A DNA stretch of 26,705 nucleotides from JARRRL01 sp037380725 (lineage in GTDB: Bacteria > Pseudomonadota > Gammaproteobacteria > Pseudomonadales > JANQJO01), in assembly GCA_037380725.1 (NCBI GenBank), contig JARRRL010000035.1, forward strand, positions 1-26,705. The letters run 5' to 3'. The notes under the pieces were generated by a model, which saw only the letters and a list, made by a program, of their open reading frames with translations, ran no database searches and had not been told where the DNA came from. This document shows positions 1-6,968 of this stretch, piece by piece; position 1 is the stretch's first letter; every line of letters starts with the position of its first letter. A program made the translations under genes and the position numbers.

Positions 1-198
1 GCAACAAGCACCACTAATATTCAGCAACATTTACTAACAGTTTATTGCAATATTGAATGCTACTCTTTCTGTTAAGCGCATGGCAGGCACTGTTGCGCTA
101 CGGTCGTAGCATTTGATCGTAGCTTTTGCATCCACAACAGACAATAAAACAAGCCACTGAACGACGCTGAAGACACCCACATCGAGACGAGTGACCGC
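1..198. other. Non-coding left edge
   Basis: No convincing gene is seen. The stretch holds a 14-base palindrome at 97-110 (arms GCTACG and CGTAGC around GT). A second copy of the right arm at 118-123 is followed by TTTT, so the region could form a terminator-like hairpin for a gene ending outside the window, or a protein-binding site. A small - strand open frame crosses this area but has no family resemblance and overlaps the start of the lipoprotein gene. Confidence 0.35.
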
Positions 199-846
199 AT
201 GGCTCATTATCCTCACAATTTGACCTCGCGCCTCACCGCATTCAGCGTGAATCACGATACCTTACGGAACATCACACGTTTTACCACTTGGCCTTGGCGT
301 ACCGTTCGGCATACATTCACCCTGACGGTTTTCGCGCTGCTGCTTTCTGGATGCCTTGGTGGAGAGGAAAATCGCGTATTTGGTAGCCGAGACATCATAG
401 TGAACGTGGTCGTAAAAGACAGACTGGACAACCCCTCCACGACTTATGCGCGAGGCGAAACCATTATTTTTGAAATTACCTTCCAAAACACCAGCGAGAA
501 TGAAAAGCAATTGCGCTGGCAAGGACCACTGGCCATCGTCACGGTATCGAATTCCAGTGGAGTACCCGTATTCGCCAATGGCTTAGTGGAATTAGCGGAA
601 ATTAGCGATGGCCCCGTACAAACCGCCACGTTACCACCAGGTGGCAATTACAAAGAGAGCATCACCTGGGTTGGTATTAACAATGTTGACCCCAACGCGC
701 TCTTCTCCAATGATCCGCGCGTAGCACCCGGTAACTATTCATACGTCGTCACGGGACGCGCCGCCATTGATCAAAATCCAAATATTCCCTTATTGGACTC
801 AGGTTTTGTACTCACCAGCGACTCACCGCTTGTGATTACGCCTTAA
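199..846 (+). CDS. Putative lipoprotein with BsuPI-like domain
   Basis: Predicted exported lipoprotein of 215 residues. A hydrophobic segment at about 41-51 ends in a lipobox L-S-G-C with the acceptor cysteine at 52. The residue after the cysteine is leucine, which would favour outer-membrane sorting. The mature part is beta-rich and resembles the BsuPI/intracellular proteinase inhibitor family: a GETIIFEITFQNTS strand, then an SSGVPVF turn, then LPPGGNYKESITW, then a closing PGNYSYVVTGRA segment. Inhibitor activity is not established for most such proteins, so function is open. The stretch before the hydrophobic core is unusually long (about 40 residues) for a signal peptide. The true start may therefore be a downstream TTG (220) or GTG (247), although neither has a better ribosome site than the ATG. 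It stands alone, with no operon partner in view. Confidence 0.7.
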   Translation: MAHYPHNLTSRLTAFSVNHDTLRNITRFTTWPWRTVRHTFTLTVFALLLSGCLGGEENRVFGSRDIIVNVVVKDRLDNPSTTYARGETIIFEITFQNTSENEKQLRWQGPLAIVTVSNSSGVPVFANGLVELAEISDGPVQTATLPPGGNYKESITWVGINNVDPNALFSNDPRVAPGNYSYVVTGRAAIDQNPNIPLLDSGFVLTSDSPLVITP

Positions 847-1080
847 AATCCCGCTAATTATATTTATACGCTTATATACTTATACACCTATATGTGATAA
901 GCGGCACAGACCGGATCAACAGGCGCTAGGCGTTCACAGGACGCTGAATTCCAGCGCACACTGTCCATATTTCCATATCCCTGTGACTGACTTTAAATAG
1001 ATCTCTGATCACAATCTGTTACACTTGATTCTCATTACAAACTCGAAATAACCCTTAACGCCAGAAAATCGGAGCGAGTC
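847..1080. other. Spacer between lipoprotein and WD40 genes
   Basis: No gene is seen. Positions 866-897 are an AT-rich, degenerate run of about four 8-base units (ATACGCTT, ATATACTT, ATACACCT, ATATGTGA). A GGAG ribosome-binding sequence lies just before the WD40 gene start at 1081. A promoter is expected here, but I cannot place one with confidence. Confidence 0.35.
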
Positions 1081-3381
1081 ATGAGCAATGGAATGCGTTA
1101 CACAACCCGCAGCCAAGGCCAAATCGAAAAAGCGGAACGCGTCTCGACCACTTTGAACGAAAAATACCGCGTTGAATGGGGGGAAGATCACACCTACACC
1201 GTTATTTGCGACGACGAGGATCGGTATTGCCGTTACGAACGCCACGCCGATCTGATCATAGGCTTAACGCCCTTGCGCTACTCAGAACGAGCATTCGTCA
1301 CCATTGGATTGGATCACCACATACAAATATGCGAACAATCTGGTCGCCTTTTGAGCAGTTTATTGGGACACACTGACCGAATTCTGGGCCTCATCGAACT
1401 CAACGATCATTGGCTGTTGAGCGCCAGTCAAGACGGCACCCTACGAATTTGGAATATTAAAAACGGCAACGAAATTGCACACATCAAGACAAAAGTCTCC
1501 GACATCAAAAACGTTAACCTTTTTAGCGATTCGCACTACTTTTCGGTTTGCGAATCCGATTTCGTCACCATTTGGGACATCTCAGGCCGAAAAATTGCTT
1601 TAATCACAGCGCTTTCTTCGCATATCCAATCCATCCTGCAATTGGGAAATAACAACTGGCTCGTCAAGGCGGAAAATCGAAATCCGGGAATTTGGGATCA
1701 AACGGGGCAGTTTATCTGCGAGTTTGCGTTTAACTTTGATCTGTCCCACGATATCGTTGAATTGACGAATGACCAATACATCATACGAGAACCCGATCAC
1801 AGCCTATCCCTGTGGGACGCACAGGGCAATTGGTTCGCTCGACACGAACCCAATTCGGTACTCTTTGAGCTGTTTGTCAGTCTAAAAAACGAAACGAATC
1901 GCGTCAGTCGATACATTCAAGCCCACCCAGAAATCATTGATTTTCCGCATTATCGTAACCCACTCCACGGTGAAAACAGCGTTTTTATTCCTCGGCAAGC
2001 TCGGCAAGCTCGGCATGAAAGCGAGACCTCCGCAATCGACAGCAACGCGCCGGAACGAAAATTTTACTGGGATTTTTTCCATCGACCACTCTTTGGCCCG
2101 GTTAAAACAGCGCTAAAAGATACCGTACGTCTATCCAGAACGGCCATTTCGCAACTGGAACAGCAAGAGGCTGAAACCATTACCGAATGGTATTTTCATC
2201 AACAAAAGCGGCTTCGCTACGCGCGATGGAGCGCATTCTGGCTGATGCTGAGCGTCCTCAGTGGCGGCATCACGTTCGTCGCTTCCACAGACCTCCTCTG
2301 GACAACGCAGCACCTCAATAACGCGATCACCGCCCTCATCGGCACCCACACAAACACCACCGCTGTACTCATCCCCCTCATTGGCGGCTGCTGCGCCATC
2401 CTGATGTTGGCATTCAGTCTCAAAGACTTCCGAAATCATCGACGGCACAAAGAACAGCAACACCAAAAACAGTTCAATTTGGAAGTCACTCGTTATTTAC
2501 CTCCGGCTTTTGAGCAACTCATTTCCAACATCAAACATTATCGATATTATTTATTAAAAACGATTCCCATCGTAGAAAACAGTGCTCTTTTCACGGGCGC
2601 ACAGGAAAAACAAGCGATGGATCACGTGATTCACGGGAAATTGGAAGCCATGGCTTTCGCCGAGTGTGGCCTACAGCAAGCGGACATTATTCATCCCGAT
2701 CAAAAGCCCATCGTACTGAAAGACTGGGCCCTGATCCAGGACCACGACAAACGGGAGCGCATGTCTTCCAAATTGAATCTCTGCAACGCGCAAAGCTTTT
2801 GGTCTGCTTCCGATGATATTTTATTTGCGGTTCAATACGTGCAATACCTCTTTTTAACGCAAGATAAAATCGATGTGTTCACCACCTATTATGATTTCAT
2901 TACGGATCAATGCATGGGAAAAGCGACAAACGCTTTCTACTATAAAGACGTTACGAATATTGCCAAAAGAGAAGTAGAACGCACGGGGTGCTCGGCCTGT
3001 CCCACGACTCCCCTTTCCGCTACTGAAATCACCTTATCGATCGCCAGCGGTGAAAAAATTAGCATTACGCTTTTAAACGAAGACAGCGTGGCGGTGTTAG
3101 CACACAGCGCTCAGAACAACGAAACCCCATCCCGAGGCGAACGATTGGATCGACTCCAACACGATCGCCGAACCATTGCCGAGAACGTGGAACGCTCCGA
3201 AGCCATTCGACAAGACGAAATTGACCTGATTAATGCCGAAATTTCAGACTTACAACACCAAAGTCTTGAGCAAGACGTCACGCGGATCAGCAACGCCGCC
3301 AACGAAGCCATTCAACACATTCGAACCCAACTGAAACAACACAAACAATACCATGAAAACACCGAAGCCCCTCCCTTGTAA
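1081..3381 (+). CDS. WD40-repeat protein with two membrane segments
   Basis: Large protein of 766 residues without a close family I can name. Residues about 55-250 form degenerate WD40-type beta-propeller repeats. The clearest is GHTD at 96-99 with DGTLRIWN at 118-125, followed by VTIWD (162-166), GIWD (203-206) and LSLWD (242-246). A linker follows, then two hydrophobic segments at about 383-402 and 427-446, suggesting a hairpin in the inner membrane. The C-terminal half is mostly helical, has a CSACP cysteine pair near 658, and ends in a charged coiled coil (about 690-755). The likely role is as a membrane-anchored scaffold with the propeller and helical domain both cytoplasmic, but this is inference. 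An in-frame 9-base triplication (QARQAR) lies at 1991-2017. Start: ATG with GGAG six bases upstream. It has no operon partners. Confidence 0.75.
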   Translation: MSNGMRYTTRSQGQIEKAERVSTTLNEKYRVEWGEDHTYTVICDDEDRYCRYERHADLIIGLTPLRYSERAFVTIGLDHHIQICEQSGRLLSSLLGHTDRILGLIELNDHWLLSASQDGTLRIWNIKNGNEIAHIKTKVSDIKNVNLFSDSHYFSVCESDFVTIWDISGRKIALITALSSHIQSILQLGNNNWLVKAENRNPGIWDQTGQFICEFAFNFDLSHDIVELTNDQYIIREPDHSLSLWDAQGNWFARHEPNSVLFELFVSLKNETNRVSRYIQAHPEIIDFPHYRNPLHGENSVFIPRQARQARHESETSAIDSNAPERKFYWDFFHRPLFGPVKTALKDTVRLSRTAISQLEQQEAETITEWYFHQQKRLRYARWSAFWLMLSVLSGGITFVASTDLLWTTQHLNNAITALIGTHTNTTAVLIPLIGGCCAILMLAFSLKDFRNHRRHKEQQHQKQFNLEVTRYLPPAFEQLISNIKHYRYYLLKTIPIVENSALFTGAQEKQAMDHVIHGKLEAMAFAECGLQQADIIHPDQKPIVLKDWALIQDHDKRERMSSKLNLCNAQSFWSASDDILFAVQYVQYLFLTQDKIDVFTTYYDFITDQCMGKATNAFYYKDVTNIAKREVERTGCSACPTTPLSATEITLSIASGEKISITLLNEDSVAVLAHSAQNNETPSRGERLDRLQHDRRTIAENVERSEAIRQDEIDLINAEISDLQHQSLEQDVTRISNAANEAIQHIRTQLKQHKQYHENTEAPPL
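1991..2017 (+). repeat. In-gene 9-bp tandem repeat, 3 copies
   Basis: CTCGGCAAG occurs twice in succession and a third copy differs by one base (CTCGGCATG). It encodes a repeated Q-A-R inside the linker of the WD40 membrane protein. The period is a multiple of three, so the frame is kept. Confidence 0.9.
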
Positions 3382-3871
3382 ACCGATCAAATCCCACCCA
3401 TGCCGCGACAATTTATTTCAGTATCGTCCGTAATAGCCGTCCGTAATAGCCGTCCGCAATAGTCGCCCACCACACGCACAATACCCAAGCAGCACACGCG
3501 GGGCCTCTACCTACACGGTGTGTCCTGGTTCACGAAGCGCCCCTCCCCCGCTATCTTGCGCTTGGTGTCTGTAGAAAATATGTGATACATTCAGGCTGTC
3601 GTTCGCGTCGTATTATGAATCATGAATCGCTGCGATCTCGCACTCTTGCAAACGTTTAGACCACACACTTTCGATTCGGCCCACCGTGAGGCTCTATGGA
3701 TTGTCGAGGCGTGGCTGATTCACCGTCATTATCATTTCAACGTTTTACTGGTCGAAGTTTTATTGGCTTTAAAAATTATTGTTTGTTCGAACGATACGTC
3801 GCGATCAAAAGTTCCAGATCCGTCTCAAAGATCCATCTCGAAAAAGATCTCTCTCGAATAAGGGGAAACAC
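3382..3871. other. 490-bp spacer before Trm112 gene
   Basis: No convincing gene is seen. It contains a 13-bp tandem repeat (3425-3463) and a 7-bp direct repeat ATGAATC at 3615-3628. A weak promoter-like pair may serve the Trm112 gene: TTGGTG at 3562-3567, then an 18-base spacer, then TACATT at 3586-3591. Short open frames near 3622-3899 overlap each other and the true Trm112 start and show no family resemblance. Confidence 0.4.
3425..3463. repeat. 13-bp tandem repeat, 3 copies
   Basis: CGTCCGTAATAGC at 3425-3437 and 3438-3450, then CGTCCGCAATAGT at 3451-3463. The first two copies are identical, suggesting recent slippage. It lies in the spacer downstream of the WD40 gene. Confidence 0.92.
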
Positions 3872-4078
3872 ATGGACAAAAATCTACTGGATATTCTAGT
3901 CTGCCCCGTCAGCAAAGCACCTTTGCACTACGATGCGCAAGCTCAAGAATTGATTTGCAAGACCTCCAACCTGGCCTACCCCATTCGAGACGGCATTCCA
4001 ATCATGCTGGAAGAAGAAGCGCGCGCACTCAGCGAACCACGCAGCCCAAACCCAGACACCCCACCGCACGCCAGCTAA
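3872..4078 (+). CDS. Trm112 family protein (YcaR-like)
   Basis: Small zinc-ribbon-like protein of 68 residues. The signature LLDILVCP (5-12), then LICKTSNLAYPIRDGIPIML (27-46), is typical of bacterial Trm112/UPF0434 proteins. In eukaryotes and archaea these are activators of RNA and protein methyltransferases; the bacterial role is less clear. Only Cys11 and Cys29 remain: the usual second cysteine of the first CPxC knuckle is a serine (CPVSK), so full zinc binding is doubtful. The ATG at 3872 is chosen because AGGGG sits seven bases upstream and homologues start here; the open frame extends further 5' but without family resemblance. In many gammaproteobacteria the gene lies between lpxK and kdsB; neither is present here. 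Confidence 0.9.
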   Translation: MDKNLLDILVCPVSKAPLHYDAQAQELICKTSNLAYPIRDGIPIMLEEEARALSEPRSPNPDTPPHAS

Positions 4079-4082
4079 CGAC

Positions 4083-4141
4083 TTACTTCATAACATATTG
4101 CTTAATAACAGCTTGCTTAATAACAAATTGCTTAAATCGAT
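4083..4141. repeat. 15-bp tandem repeat, about 4 copies
   Basis: Units begin at 4083 (TTACTTCATAACATA), 4098 (TTGCTTAATAACAGC), 4113 (TTGCTTAATAACAAA) and 4128 (partial, TTGCTTAAAT). The central two share their first 13 bases. It fills most of the spacer between the Trm112 and HIT genes. Confidence 0.9.
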
Positions 4142-4200
4142 ACCAAGCAAGCACAGGGACTTCAAACACCAGTAACATCACGACACAAGGACCTCCGTCG

Positions 4201-4542
4201 ATGACTGATACCATTTTCAGCAAGATCATTAATAAAGAGATTCCAGCGGATATCGTCTATGAAGACGAACACTGCTTAGCCTTCCGGGACATCAACCCTC
4301 AGGCTCCCACACACGTATTATTAATTCCGAAAATACCGATCGAAAAACTGTCAGACGCAACAGAGGCGGAAAAGACCTTGATGGGTCATCTGTTACTGAC
4401 GGCTAACACCATTGCTCGCAAGCTGGGATGTGAAGACGCCTTTCGCGTCGTCATCAACAACGGCGCCTCGGCTGGCCAATCCGTTTTTCATTTGCACTTG
4501 CATGTATTAGCAGGTCGTCCGCTCAGTTGGCCACCGGGTTAA
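4201..4542 (+). CDS. hinT: HIT family purine nucleoside phosphoramidase (HinT-like)
   Basis: Histidine-triad protein of 113 residues, the usual HinT size. The catalytic triad motif HLHLHV is at 97-102 (His97, His99, His101), near the C terminus as expected. The amino end, with TIFSKIINKEIPADIVYED, is the standard HinT nucleotide-binding start. The family hydrolyses AMP-lysine, AMP-phosphoramidates and related adenylates in the cytoplasm; its physiological substrate in most bacteria is unsettled. The ATG at 4201 has AAGGA ten bases upstream, and the longer open frame upstream shows no homology. It is monocistronic or loosely linked with the Trm112 gene, from which it is separated by a tandem-repeat spacer. 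Confidence 0.93.
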   Translation: MTDTIFSKIINKEIPADIVYEDEHCLAFRDINPQAPTHVLLIPKIPIEKLSDATEAEKTLMGHLLLTANTIARKLGCEDAFRVVINNGASAGQSVFHLHLHVLAGRPLSWPPG

Positions 4543-4610
4543 AACCAGCCACGCCATAACATAAGGTAATGCAACAACATCAATATAACGTCAATCAACC
4601 ATTTGATCAG

Positions 4611-4638
4611 CTTGATCGCTAATCCTTGATCGCTAACC
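4611..4638. repeat. 14-bp tandem repeat, 2 copies
   Basis: CTTGATCGCTAATC at 4611-4624 and CTTGATCGCTAACC at 4625-4638, differing at one base. It lies immediately upstream of mtnB, where ribosome-binding or promoter elements would be expected. Confidence 0.88.
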
Positions 4639-4653
4639 AGAGTCTACACCACC

Positions 4654-5163
4654 ATGACGGCCCCAACACACGCCCCCACTGCCCACGCAAAATACCTAAA
4701 ACGCGACGCCCAAGCATTGATCCGTACCGGTAAATGGATTGATCAACGACAGGGATGCCCCGCCACAGGCGGCAATTTTTCCACTCGACTGAATTCAGAA
4801 CACGTTTTAATAACCCGATCCGGTTGCCACAAAGGAGAACTGACGGAGCAAGACCTTTTACTGGTTGATTTATCCGGTACCCCCCTTACGGATCAACAAA
4901 CGGCATCTGCCGAAACCCTGCTGCACACCACACTCTACGCGCTGGACAAACACATAAATATGCCGATGCTGGCGAACGCCTTACGACAACGTTGGACTGA
5001 GACACCCTTGGCGTGGGGGTTTTTAGTTCGCGGACACGGTTTGTACAGCTGGGGCGATACGATCGAGAGCGCCAGACGGCATTTAGAAGGATTGGAATTT
5101 CTATTTGCTTGCCAATTGGAACTGCAAAAACTCAACATCACGTCCACAGGACTCACCCCATGA
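4654..5163 (+). CDS. mtnB: Methylthioribulose-1-phosphate dehydratase with internal deletion
   Basis: Class II aldolase-type protein of 169 residues; MtnB is normally a little over 200. The amino part (ATGGNFSTRL at 37-46, ITRSGCHKGELT at 53-64, SAETLLHTTLY at 85-95) and the carboxy part (GFLVRGHGLYSWG at 122-134, HLEGLEFLF) match MtnB well. Between residues about 96 and 102 roughly 50 family residues are absent. The missing block normally carries the HTH zinc ligands, the E-L/M-x-K region with the catalytic glutamate, and the VPIFDN segment; only the third zinc ligand (His128) remains. The frame is preserved. As written, the enzyme should not dehydrate methylthioribulose-1-phosphate in methionine salvage. 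Either it is a decaying gene or the assembly has lost about 150 bases. Its stop codon overlaps the mtnC start (ATGA at 5160-5163). Confidence 0.85.
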   Translation: MTAPTHAPTAHAKYLKRDAQALIRTGKWIDQRQGCPATGGNFSTRLNSEHVLITRSGCHKGELTEQDLLLVDLSGTPLTDQQTASAETLLHTTLYALDKHINMPMLANALRQRWTETPLAWGFLVRGHGLYSWGDTIESARRHLEGLEFLFACQLELQKLNITSTGLTP

Positions 5164-5867
5164 GCATTACCGCCATTCTGACCGACATCGAGGGCACCAC
5201 CACAGATATACAGTTTGTCCACAAGGTGCTTTTCCCGTACGCACGCGAGCACCTCAGTTCGTTTATCCGCCAGCACAGCAGCGAACCCCATGTCGCGGCA
5301 GAATTGGCAACCGTGCGAGCGATCATTGACGAAGCGGAAGCGTCGCTGGACCTCGTCATCCAAACGTTGTTGTCTTGGATCGACACAGATCAAAAGGTGA
5401 CGCCTTTAAAGACCTTACAAGGTTTCATCTGGACTGTGGGCTACCAGACTGGCGATTTTCAAGGACACATCTATCCCGACGCCGCCGAAGCCCTGAGAAC
5501 CTGGCACCAAGCAGGCTTATCACTCAATGTGTTCTCATCGGGTTCCATTCACGCACAAAAACTGCTGTTCGGACACAGCACAGCTGGAGATCTCACGCCA
5601 CTCTTCAGTCACTATTTTGACACCACGACAGGCGCCAAACAATCTGCCAGTTCGTACGAAACCATTGCCCAGCAACTGGGCGTCCCCCCTCAGAACGTAT
5701 TATTTTTATCGGATGTCGTAGCCGAACTGGACGCCGCTAAAACCGCAGGTATGCACAGCGGTTTACTGGCGCGTAATTCGGGATCACTCAACACACCATT
5801 ACCCGCTGCAACATCCCATAAATGTTTCAGTAACTTCCAGGAAATTGATCTTCAGGTCTTTTCATGA
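5160..5867 (+). CDS. mtnC: Enolase-phosphatase E1 (acireductone synthase)
   Basis: HAD-superfamily enzyme of 235 residues, near the family norm. It converts 2,3-diketo-5-methylthiopentyl-1-phosphate to acireductone by enolisation and dephosphorylation, downstream of MtnB in methionine salvage. Motif I is DIEGTT (9-14), with the Asp nucleophile and the family-specific Glu. Conserved blocks follow: FVHKVLFPYAREHL, TPLKTLQGFIW, GHIYPDAAEALR, then SSGS (motif II), GAKQSASSY, and LFLSDVVAELDAA (motif III). All expected residues appear intact. The ATG at 5160 is used because it overlaps the mtnB stop (ATGA), implying translational coupling; the open frame extends upstream inside mtnB, but that part is a shadow. 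Confidence 0.95.
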   Translation: MSITAILTDIEGTTTDIQFVHKVLFPYAREHLSSFIRQHSSEPHVAAELATVRAIIDEAEASLDLVIQTLLSWIDTDQKVTPLKTLQGFIWTVGYQTGDFQGHIYPDAAEALRTWHQAGLSLNVFSSGSIHAQKLLFGHSTAGDLTPLFSHYFDTTTGAKQSASSYETIAQQLGVPPQNVLFLSDVVAELDAAKTAGMHSGLLARNSGSLNTPLPAATSHKCFSNFQEIDLQVFS

Positions 5868-6095
5868 TCTGATCAATCGCGCTACTCTATGCACGAGGCA
5901 CTATGCCCGAAGTATCATACCCGAAGTATCATGCGCGAGGTATCAGCCTGCAGCGAGTACCTCACTAAAACACTGATTTGATTTACAGCACTTCTATGAC
6001 ATCACTGATTCTAACAACAATTGAACCAAGCAACACTTTTTCTAATCATTACGCGCCCTATTTTATTACACGCACATATTTTTTTGGAGTCGCCC
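5868..6095. other. Repeat-bearing spacer between mtnC and mtnD
   Basis: No gene is seen in this 228-base interval, which separates mtnC from mtnD although the two are commonly adjacent. It contains a four-copy 14-bp tandem repeat (5889-5944) and then AT-rich sequence up to a TTGGAG ribosome-binding site just before mtnD. Confidence 0.5.
5889..5944. repeat. 14-bp tandem repeat, 4 copies
   Basis: Units ATGCACGAGGCACT (5889), ATGCCCGAAGTATC (5903), ATACCCGAAGTATC (5917) and ATGCGCGAGGTATC (5931). The middle two differ at one base; the outer ones have diverged. It lies between mtnC and mtnD. Confidence 0.92.
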
Positions 6096-6632
6096 ATGAC
6101 CACAATGACAACGTTTGATGAAAGTGGCCAACAGCTTTTTTTCACAGACAACACAACAATCATTACCGAAAAATTAGCTCATTTGGGCGTTACACTGGAA
6201 CAATGGCAAGCCAGTACCCCCATAACACCGAACCTATCGAACGAAGCCATACTGGACGCGTACGCTAAAGACATCCAACGCCTTAAAGACAGCGGCGGTT
6301 ATCAAAGCGTCGACGTGATCAGTTTGCAACCCAACACACCCAATCACACGGCGCTACGACAAAAATTTCTGGCCGAACACACTCATGCGGAAGACGAAGT
6401 CCGATTTTTTGTAGACGGAAGCGGCATGTTTTACTTACACATTGGCGACCGTATTTACACGATACTCCTCGGCAAAGGCGATTTAATTTCCGTACCGGCG
6501 GGTGTACCGCATTGGTTCGATATGGGTCCCTCCCCACAGTTTACGGCCATCCGCTTGTTCACCAATCCGGATGGATGGATTGCGCAATTAACGGGTAGCA
6601 CCATAGCGCAGAACATTCCGTATTACGAATAA
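6096..6632 (+). CDS. mtnD: Acireductone dioxygenase
   Basis: Cupin enzyme of 178 residues. It oxidises acireductone with O2, giving the keto-acid precursor of methionine plus formate (Fe form) or an off-pathway product (Ni form). The metal ligands are visible as His95, His97 and Glu101 in EHTHAEDEVRFFVDGSG, and His139 in VPAGVPHWFDMG, matching positions known for the Klebsiella enzyme to within one residue. The ATG at 6096 is chosen because TTGGAG lies seven bases upstream and the family starts here; upstream codons in the same frame show no resemblance. It is the third mtn gene here but is separated from mtnC by a repeat-rich spacer and may have its own promoter. Confidence 0.96.
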   Translation: MTTMTTFDESGQQLFFTDNTTIITEKLAHLGVTLEQWQASTPITPNLSNEAILDAYAKDIQRLKDSGGYQSVDVISLQPNTPNHTALRQKFLAEHTHAEDEVRFFVDGSGMFYLHIGDRIYTILLGKGDLISVPAGVPHWFDMGPSPQFTAIRLFTNPDGWIAQLTGSTIAQNIPYYE

Positions 6633-6677
6633 AGCACTTTTACTTACACGAATTAAAACGGGTTACGCGTACTGAAG

Positions 6678-6711
6678 TTGGCTTGCGGTGCCACGGCAAC
6701 ACGCAAGCCAA
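6678..6711. terminator. Hairpin downstream of mtnD, possible terminator
   Basis: TTGGCTTGCG (6678-6687) and CGCAAGCCAA (6702-6711) are perfect reverse complements around a 14-base loop that itself holds a TGCC/GGCA pair. It lies about 45 bases after the mtnD stop. A clean run of T does not follow, only the T-rich stretch CATCTTGTTGTTTC, so terminator function is tentative. Confidence 0.5.
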
Positions 6712-6721
6712 GACCTCTCAT

Positions 6722-6759
6722 CTTGTTGTTTCAATCTCTACTTGTTGTTTCAATCCCTA
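6722..6759. repeat. 19-bp tandem repeat, 2 copies
   Basis: CTTGTTGTTTCAATCTCTA (6722-6740) is followed directly by CTTGTTGTTTCAATCCCTA (6741-6759), one mismatch. The GTTTCAATCCCTA end resembles some CRISPR repeats, but the two copies abut with no spacer. Confidence 0.92.
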
Positions 6760-6968
6760 CGGTAGTTTTATGATCCTCGATCAACCCAAAGGCGACCACA
6801 TGGCAGAACGTCTACCCTGCGCACACCGTGATTCTTAAAAATTGCGCACGCATTTTGCATGCTCCCTATTCCAGATACTGAATGTGGCAAAGCGGCGTCA
6901 ATTAATCGTCATCGCTTCTGTGAAGCCCAATAACACCTTCAAACCAGAACAGACAAAGGTTGTACGCT

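Larger units (their letters stand above)
6633..6968. other. 336-bp spacer before the maf genes
   Basis: No gene is seen. It contains a perfect 10-bp inverted repeat (6678-6711) that may end mtnD transcription and a 19-bp direct tandem repeat (6722-6759). The rest should hold the promoter of the flagellin-glycosylation block. I looked for sigma-54 and sigma-28 type motifs and found none that were convincing. Confidence 0.45.

Noticed and set aside
3622..3861. 79-residue open frame upstream of Trm112
   Set aside because: No family resemblance, no clear ribosome site, and another open frame of similar size overlaps it; the true gene begins at 3872.
4081..4200. Upstream extension of the HIT protein
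   Set aside because: The frame is open, but it encodes repeat-derived sequence; the ATG at 4201 has a good ribosome site and matches HinT starts.
5013..5159. Longer mtnC start reading from inside mtnB
   Set aside because: The extra 49 residues have no resemblance to the family; the ATG overlapping the mtnB stop fits homologues.
6722..6759. CRISPR-like GTTTCAATCCCTA repeat pair
   Set aside because: Only two copies, directly abutting, with no spacers and no cas genes in the window; better read as a tandem duplication.
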